Source: Shinisaurus crocodilurus (Eukaryota; Chordata; Lepidosauria; Squamata; Shinisauridae). Taken from it: a stretch of 64,000 bases of DNA. Shown here piece by piece: positions 60,474 to 64,000 of this stretch. Where the stretch lies: contig CM037879.1 in the NCBI GenBank assembly GCA_021292165.1, forward strand, positions 286,538,272-286,602,271, written 5' to 3'. How positions within the stretch are numbered: the first letter of the stretch is position 1; each line of letters begins with the position of its first letter. The position numbers and the translations under genes were made by a program. The notes below the pieces were generated by a model. That model was not told where the DNA came from. It saw nothing but the letters and a program-made list of their open reading frames with translations, and did no database searches.

Positions 60474-60796
60474 ATGTATGATGAATTTGTTTCAGTTTGG
60501 TTTTGATCAGGATTTTCCCCAGTTTGCACCTTCCGGACTGAGCATGGACTCAGACACAATCTGCAGTGAAAGTCCATACATTTCCAAGCTTGCAATGTGG
60601 TTCGTAGAGTTCAAGACGAGCACATGTCAAATGCATACATTTCAAAAAGGTGCACAATTAATGCGTACATTTGGAAAATATGCATGGATGTTCATGTGAA
60701 AAGAAGAAAGAAAAAGCTCACAACTTTACATGGAGTCAAGATAGAATTTGGAGAATTTTGGTGAGTGTGACTTTTGCTGATTTGCACGTCCCTACG
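60474..60796 (+). mobile_element. Family T MITE, both ends visible
   Basis: GGGATGTATGATGAATTTG at left and TTTGCACGTCCCTACG at right. Interior ATTAATGCGTACATTTGG and CATGGATGTTCATG. Same subfamily as 36772-37190 and 63345-63555. Confidence 0.65.

Positions 60797-60827
<31 letters not shown>
60797..60827. repeat. (GT)n microsatellite
   Basis: About 14 GT units directly after the family T end. Confidence 0.95.
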
Positions 60828-60829
<2 letters not shown>

Positions 60830-60989
60830 CACACGTGAAAGGAGGAGTAAAGCACACTCACTCGGCTGATGGTTCCAGGACCTGGCTGAGACCTGGCCAT
60901 GGGACTCAGTTAAGTTTGGAAGCATCGACCAAGTGTGCAGCTGGCTTTGCTCCTCCTTTGCTTTGCCCACATTTGGAAGGTGAGGGAGG

Positions 60990-61665
60990 AGGGAATTGTG
61001 GTAGATCACAAACTGAATATGAGCCAGCAATGCGATGTGGCTGCAAAGAAGGCAAATGCAATTTTGGGCTGTATTAATAGAAGTATAGCTTCCAAATCGC
61101 GGGAAGTGATAATTCCCCTTTACTCGGCACTGGTTAGGCCTCATCTTGAGTACTGCGTCCAGTTCTGGGCACCTCACTTTAAGAAGGACATAGACAAACT
61201 GGAGAGGGTTCAGAGGAGGGCAACAAGGATGATAAAGGGACTGGAAACAAGGCCCTATGAGGAGAGACTGAAAGAACTGGGCATGTTTAGCCTTCAGAAG
61301 AGGAGACTGAGGGGAAATATGATCGCACTCTTCCAGTATTTGAAGGGATGTCACACAGAGGAGGGCAAAGATCTCTTCTCGTTCATCCCAGTTTGCAGGA
61401 CACGGAATAATGGGCTCAAGTTACGGGAACCTAGATTCCACCTAAACATCAGGAAAAATTTCCTGACTGTCAGAGCAATAAGACAATGGAATCAACTACC
61501 TAGGGAGGTGGTGGGCTCTCCTGGAGGCATTCAAGGTGCAGCTGGACAGACATCTGTCAGAGATGCTTTGACCTAGATTCCTGCATTGAGCAGGGGGTTG
61601 GACTCGATGGCCTTGTAGGCCCCTTCCAACTCTACTTTTCTATGATTCTATGATTCTATGATTCA
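60990..61665 (+). mobile_element. CR1 LINE 3' end, longest intact reading frame
   Basis: From about 60998 the frame is open for some 174 codons of recognisable CR1 ORF2: [59 protein letters not shown] and [20 protein letters not shown], ending [10 protein letters not shown] 5 bp deletion against the copy at 23368-23790 (CCCACTCTGG reduced to CCTGG) then shifts the frame. The 3' UTR and (ATTCTATG)n tail (61642-61665) are complete. 5' truncation removed the endonuclease and the catalytic RT motifs. Confidence 0.95.
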
Positions 61666-61674
61666 GCTGGTGCT

Positions 61675-62040
61675 GGGATGTACGAGAGTCTCATTCCGGT
61701 TTGCAAATCATGCAGACATGTCCCGTTCGCAACCCTGAACATGAACGTGAGCAGCAGGAGCGCAATGCCTTGAACTTGTGTTCGCATCTGAAAGTGCACA
61801 ATTGTGCAAATTCCCCCCAAATCTGCATTTTCTTCATCCTCTAGCCTATGGGGGGGTGGGGTGGGGAAGTGTGCAATGTCGGGGTGCACACTTTTGCAAA
61901 AGCACAATTTTCCTGATCAAAAAATGTGTATTTTTGCTGATGAAAAAGACAGTCGCATTTGGGAATGCAATGCAATGCGGCGAACTGAGCTTCACGGAGA
62001 AATTTGGGAAACGTCAAAATGAGCTTGAACATCACATGTT
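61675..62040 (+). mobile_element. Family T-like MITE
   Basis: GGGATGTACGAGAGTCTCAT, GTTCGCAACCCTGAACATG, TTGTGCAAATTCCCCCC. Related to 25560-26011. Confidence 0.5.
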
Positions 62041-62044
62041 CCCA

Positions 62045-62240
62045 ATGGAGCCTGGTGGCTCCAATCCCAGTGGGGTGGTGTGTAACCACTGCGGGTTGCA
62101 GTCTGAACTTTTAAGGAGCTATCCATGGTGCCGGACCTATTTTATGGATGGAGTTCAGCACCATGGAAAGCTCCTCTGAGGGTCAGACTAAAAGCCCGAG
62201 TGGATACACCACCCCACTGAAATTGGAACCCCCAGCCTTG
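62045..62240. mobile_element. Family C palindromic MITE
   Basis: GAGCCTGGTGGCTCCAATCC, CAGTCTGAACTTTTAAGGAG mirrored by CTCCTCTGAGGGTCAGAC and CACCCCACTGAAATTGG. Termini degraded. Confidence 0.75.
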
Positions 62241-62511
62241 ACTGCATGTTCACCCATCCCACTTGGGGCTTCCAGGAGACATATGATCCCTGTGGTCAGG
62301 ACTCAGCTTTCTCCACAAAATGTTGGCTGAGTGAGAAGCAACAGGGTATTTAGTTGCTCTCCTGCCCCCCCTCCCTTTTGAAGGGGATGACTTTGGGGAG
62401 TTGTCTCACTCGAGGCCCTGCAGACCAGATGATCTGGCCTGCTGGGGGCAAATTTTGGCATCTGTGCTGGAGGCTTCACATACCTGCTTTAAAACTTTCC
62501 ATGGCCTACAG

Positions 62512-62646
62512 CAGTGTTTCTCAACCTTGGGTCCCCAGATGTTTTTGGCCTACAACTCCCAGCATGCCCCAGCCAGCTATGCTGGCTGGGGCATGCTGGG
62601 AGTTGTAGGCCAAAAACATCTGGGGACCCAAGGTTGAGAAACACTG
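62512..62646. mobile_element. Family K foldback hAT MITE, 135 bp
   Basis: CAGTGTTTCTCAACCTTGGG and its exact mirror. Perfect 8 bp duplication GCCTACAG (62504-62511 and 62647-62654). Arms pair almost perfectly, suggesting recent activity. Confidence 0.95.
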
Positions 62647-62654
62647 GCCTACAG

Positions 62655-63000
62655 ACACCATTTTCGACCTGGCCTTCAGCTTTTTTATTAAAAGTACAGC
62701 ACACAATCTGCCAGGGTTGGCAAGTCTAAACCCCAACACAGATTAAGACCACCCAAAAGCTTCCCCAACTTCCCATCCAGCTCAGACTTCTCTGTGACAA
62801 TCTGCAGTTCTTCTCTTTTGCAGACCCTAAACCACTGGCGTAATCTCACTGATAAACAGAAGAGGGAGCCCCGCTCTAGTGTAACTGAATTGCAGGGGGA
62901 TGTTTGGTATGTGTTAAATGGACTGAATGTGGGCTGAATGCCATGCAAAGTGTTGCTGAGCCTGGGAATTAATCAGAATGACAAGCTGGCTCCAGGTTCA
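62655..63000. other. No recognised feature
   Basis: Unassigned DNA. Confidence 0.5.
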
Positions 63001-63166
63001 TAGGATTGTAGGATCATAGAGTTGGAAGGGGCCTACAAGGCCATCGAGCCTAATCCCCCTGCTCAATGCAGGAAACTAGAGGAGGGGTCTCCCATCCAAG
63101 TAATAACCAGGCCTGACCCTGCTTAGCTTACCACGCTCAGACAAGCTGAGCCAGCGTGAGCCACAT
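63001..63166 (-). mobile_element. 5S-SINE
   Basis: GTAGGATCATAGAGTTGGAA, GTCTCCCATCCAAGTAATAA, CCTGCTTAGCTTACCACGCT and CAGCGTGAGCCACA. Confidence 0.9.
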
Positions 63167-63180
63167 GTTCAAGGGGTCCT

Positions 63181-63258
63181 TTTGCAAACTGCCCTCCCGT
63201 GGGCCCCGGTGGACTTACCTTTGCAAACTGCCCTCCCGTGGGCCCCGGTGGACTTACC
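63181..63258. repeat. Exact 39 bp tandem duplication
   Basis: Two identical 39 bp units (63181-63219 and 63220-63258), each ending GGTGGACTTACC. On the minus strand each gives a GGTAAGTCC word preceded by AA or CA, a good splice-donor-like match. Confidence 0.95.
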
Positions 63259-63344
63259 TGTTACCTGGGGAACAGGTTGGTAAATAATCATAAGGTGGAA
63301 TGTAGAGAAGATTAAAGGTGTCCATTCTGTAGCTAGGGGATGTA

Positions 63345-63482
63345 TGAGAAATTTGTTTCAGTCCCGTTTTTTTGTACCAGAATTTACCCAGTTTGCACTC
63401 CTTGGAACCAAACGCAGACCTGAGCACAATCCACAGCTGAGGCCCATGCGTCTCCGAACTTGTGAGGTGATTCACGGAACAA

Positions 63483-63513
<31 letters not shown>

Positions 63514-63555
63514 TAAAAAATGCGTACATTTGAGAAAGGTGCACAAACATGCTTT
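63345..63555 (+). mobile_element. Family T MITE with (AT)n
   Basis: GGGGATGTATGAGAAATTTG, AGAATTTACCCAGTTTGCAC, then (AT)n at 63486-63511. Confidence 0.55.
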
Positions 63556-63985
63556 AGGGCACCATCCTGTGTCCGCGAGGATAATTTGGAGTCCCAGCTC
63601 CGGCCTCGGAAACGTGCTCCGAGGTCGGGCTGGGACTCTGAACCCGGAGCGCCCTCCCTCCGCCCTCGCAGCCGGCGCGGAAAGACCTGTGCCAGCTGCG
63701 GCTCTGAGGTCGCAAGAGGTTTTGTGGGTGGGGAGGGCGGCGGGGGGGACAGGCCACGCCAGCATTCGCAGGGCCCTGGGGGCGCCTCAGGCTCCTCCCC
63801 TCACGCTCCTCCAGGGTAAAACACACAGATGGCCAAACTCGGCTGTCTAAGCATTTCGCAGGGTGGGAGGAGCACAGAGGTGACCTTCACCTCTGCCTTC
63901 CTCCTGCCTTCCGTAGGATGCCCGTAATCCCCCAAGTTTGGAGTGTCACGGGCAGCCTCGTCGGATTGCGCTGTTCATAAGAGAG
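63556..63985. mobile_element. Family G element
   Basis: AGCTCCGGCCTCGGAAACG and GTGCTCCGAGGTCGGGCTG pair. CGGCTGTCTAAGCATTTCG and GGTGACCTTCACCTCTGCC parallel the copies near 7.5 and 47.3 kb. Right border GTCGGATTGCGCTG. Confidence 0.5.
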
Positions 63986-64000
63986 GCCAAAATAATAATA

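Overview
The window looks like intergenic or intronic DNA of a vertebrate, most probably a squamate reptile (lizard lineage). I see no bacterial features and no exon I can assign to a host protein. The species assignment is inference from the repeat mix. CR1 LINEs carry ATTCTATG-type tails, and there are L2 ends and a second CR1/L3-like family ending ATGTTCTTATG. There are two tRNA-headed SINE families and a 5S-rRNA-headed SINE with a CR1-like tail, plus very many short hAT-type DNA elements. No fixed gene order can be given.

Names used below are local labels. SINE-A is the tRNA-type SINE with head GAGCCAGTGTGGCGTAGTGG. SINE-B is the tRNA-type SINE with GCATGCAGAAGGTCCCAGG. 5S-SINE is the 5S-headed one. 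Family K is the short foldback element beginning CAGTGTTCTCCAACC. Family F is the ~400 bp foldback element with two arms around a TTGCACAAGTTACGCAAATT-like loop. Family T covers elements starting TAGGGATG. Family C is the palindromic CAGTGGAGGCTGGTGG element. Family G is the 'CCTATGGCCCCC...TCTGAGGTC' element. Family P is the short palindrome with AATCCTA ends.

Layout: 0.5-4.5 kb has a family F element, an L2 end, a broken LINE with a YADD reverse transcriptase, and a hAT element inside a CR1/L3-like copy. 5.2-6.3 kb is a SINE-A split by a 901 bp GAGTC-rich hAT-like element, followed by a solo LTR (6805-7417). 9-16.8 kb is dense in families F, T, G and K and includes a composite hAT that moved a neighbour's cargo (12821-13153). 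17-29 kb is CR1, L2, 5S-SINE and SINE-B debris with some unassigned DNA, including a CCAAT/TATA arrangement near 22.1 kb and a GC-rich palindromic element near 26.8 kb. 31.5-34.5 kb holds a second GAGTC element, a 1.4 kb Tigger-like element with GC-rich cargo, and a CR1/L3 copy with two hAT insertions. 35-48 kb repeats the same cast and adds a second, minus-strand solo LTR (42805-43599). 49.2-50.6 kb is a decayed Helitron. 51-64 kb is SINE, CR1 and family T material, with the best preserved CR1 reading frame at 60990-61665.

The main interest is transposon biology: exact target-site duplications date the nesting, a hAT end has carried neighbouring DNA to a new site, and one ~46 bp palindromic module (ETS-like plus NRF1-like motifs) occurs in three otherwise different elements. 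All family names rest on recognition by eye and have not been checked against a repeat library.
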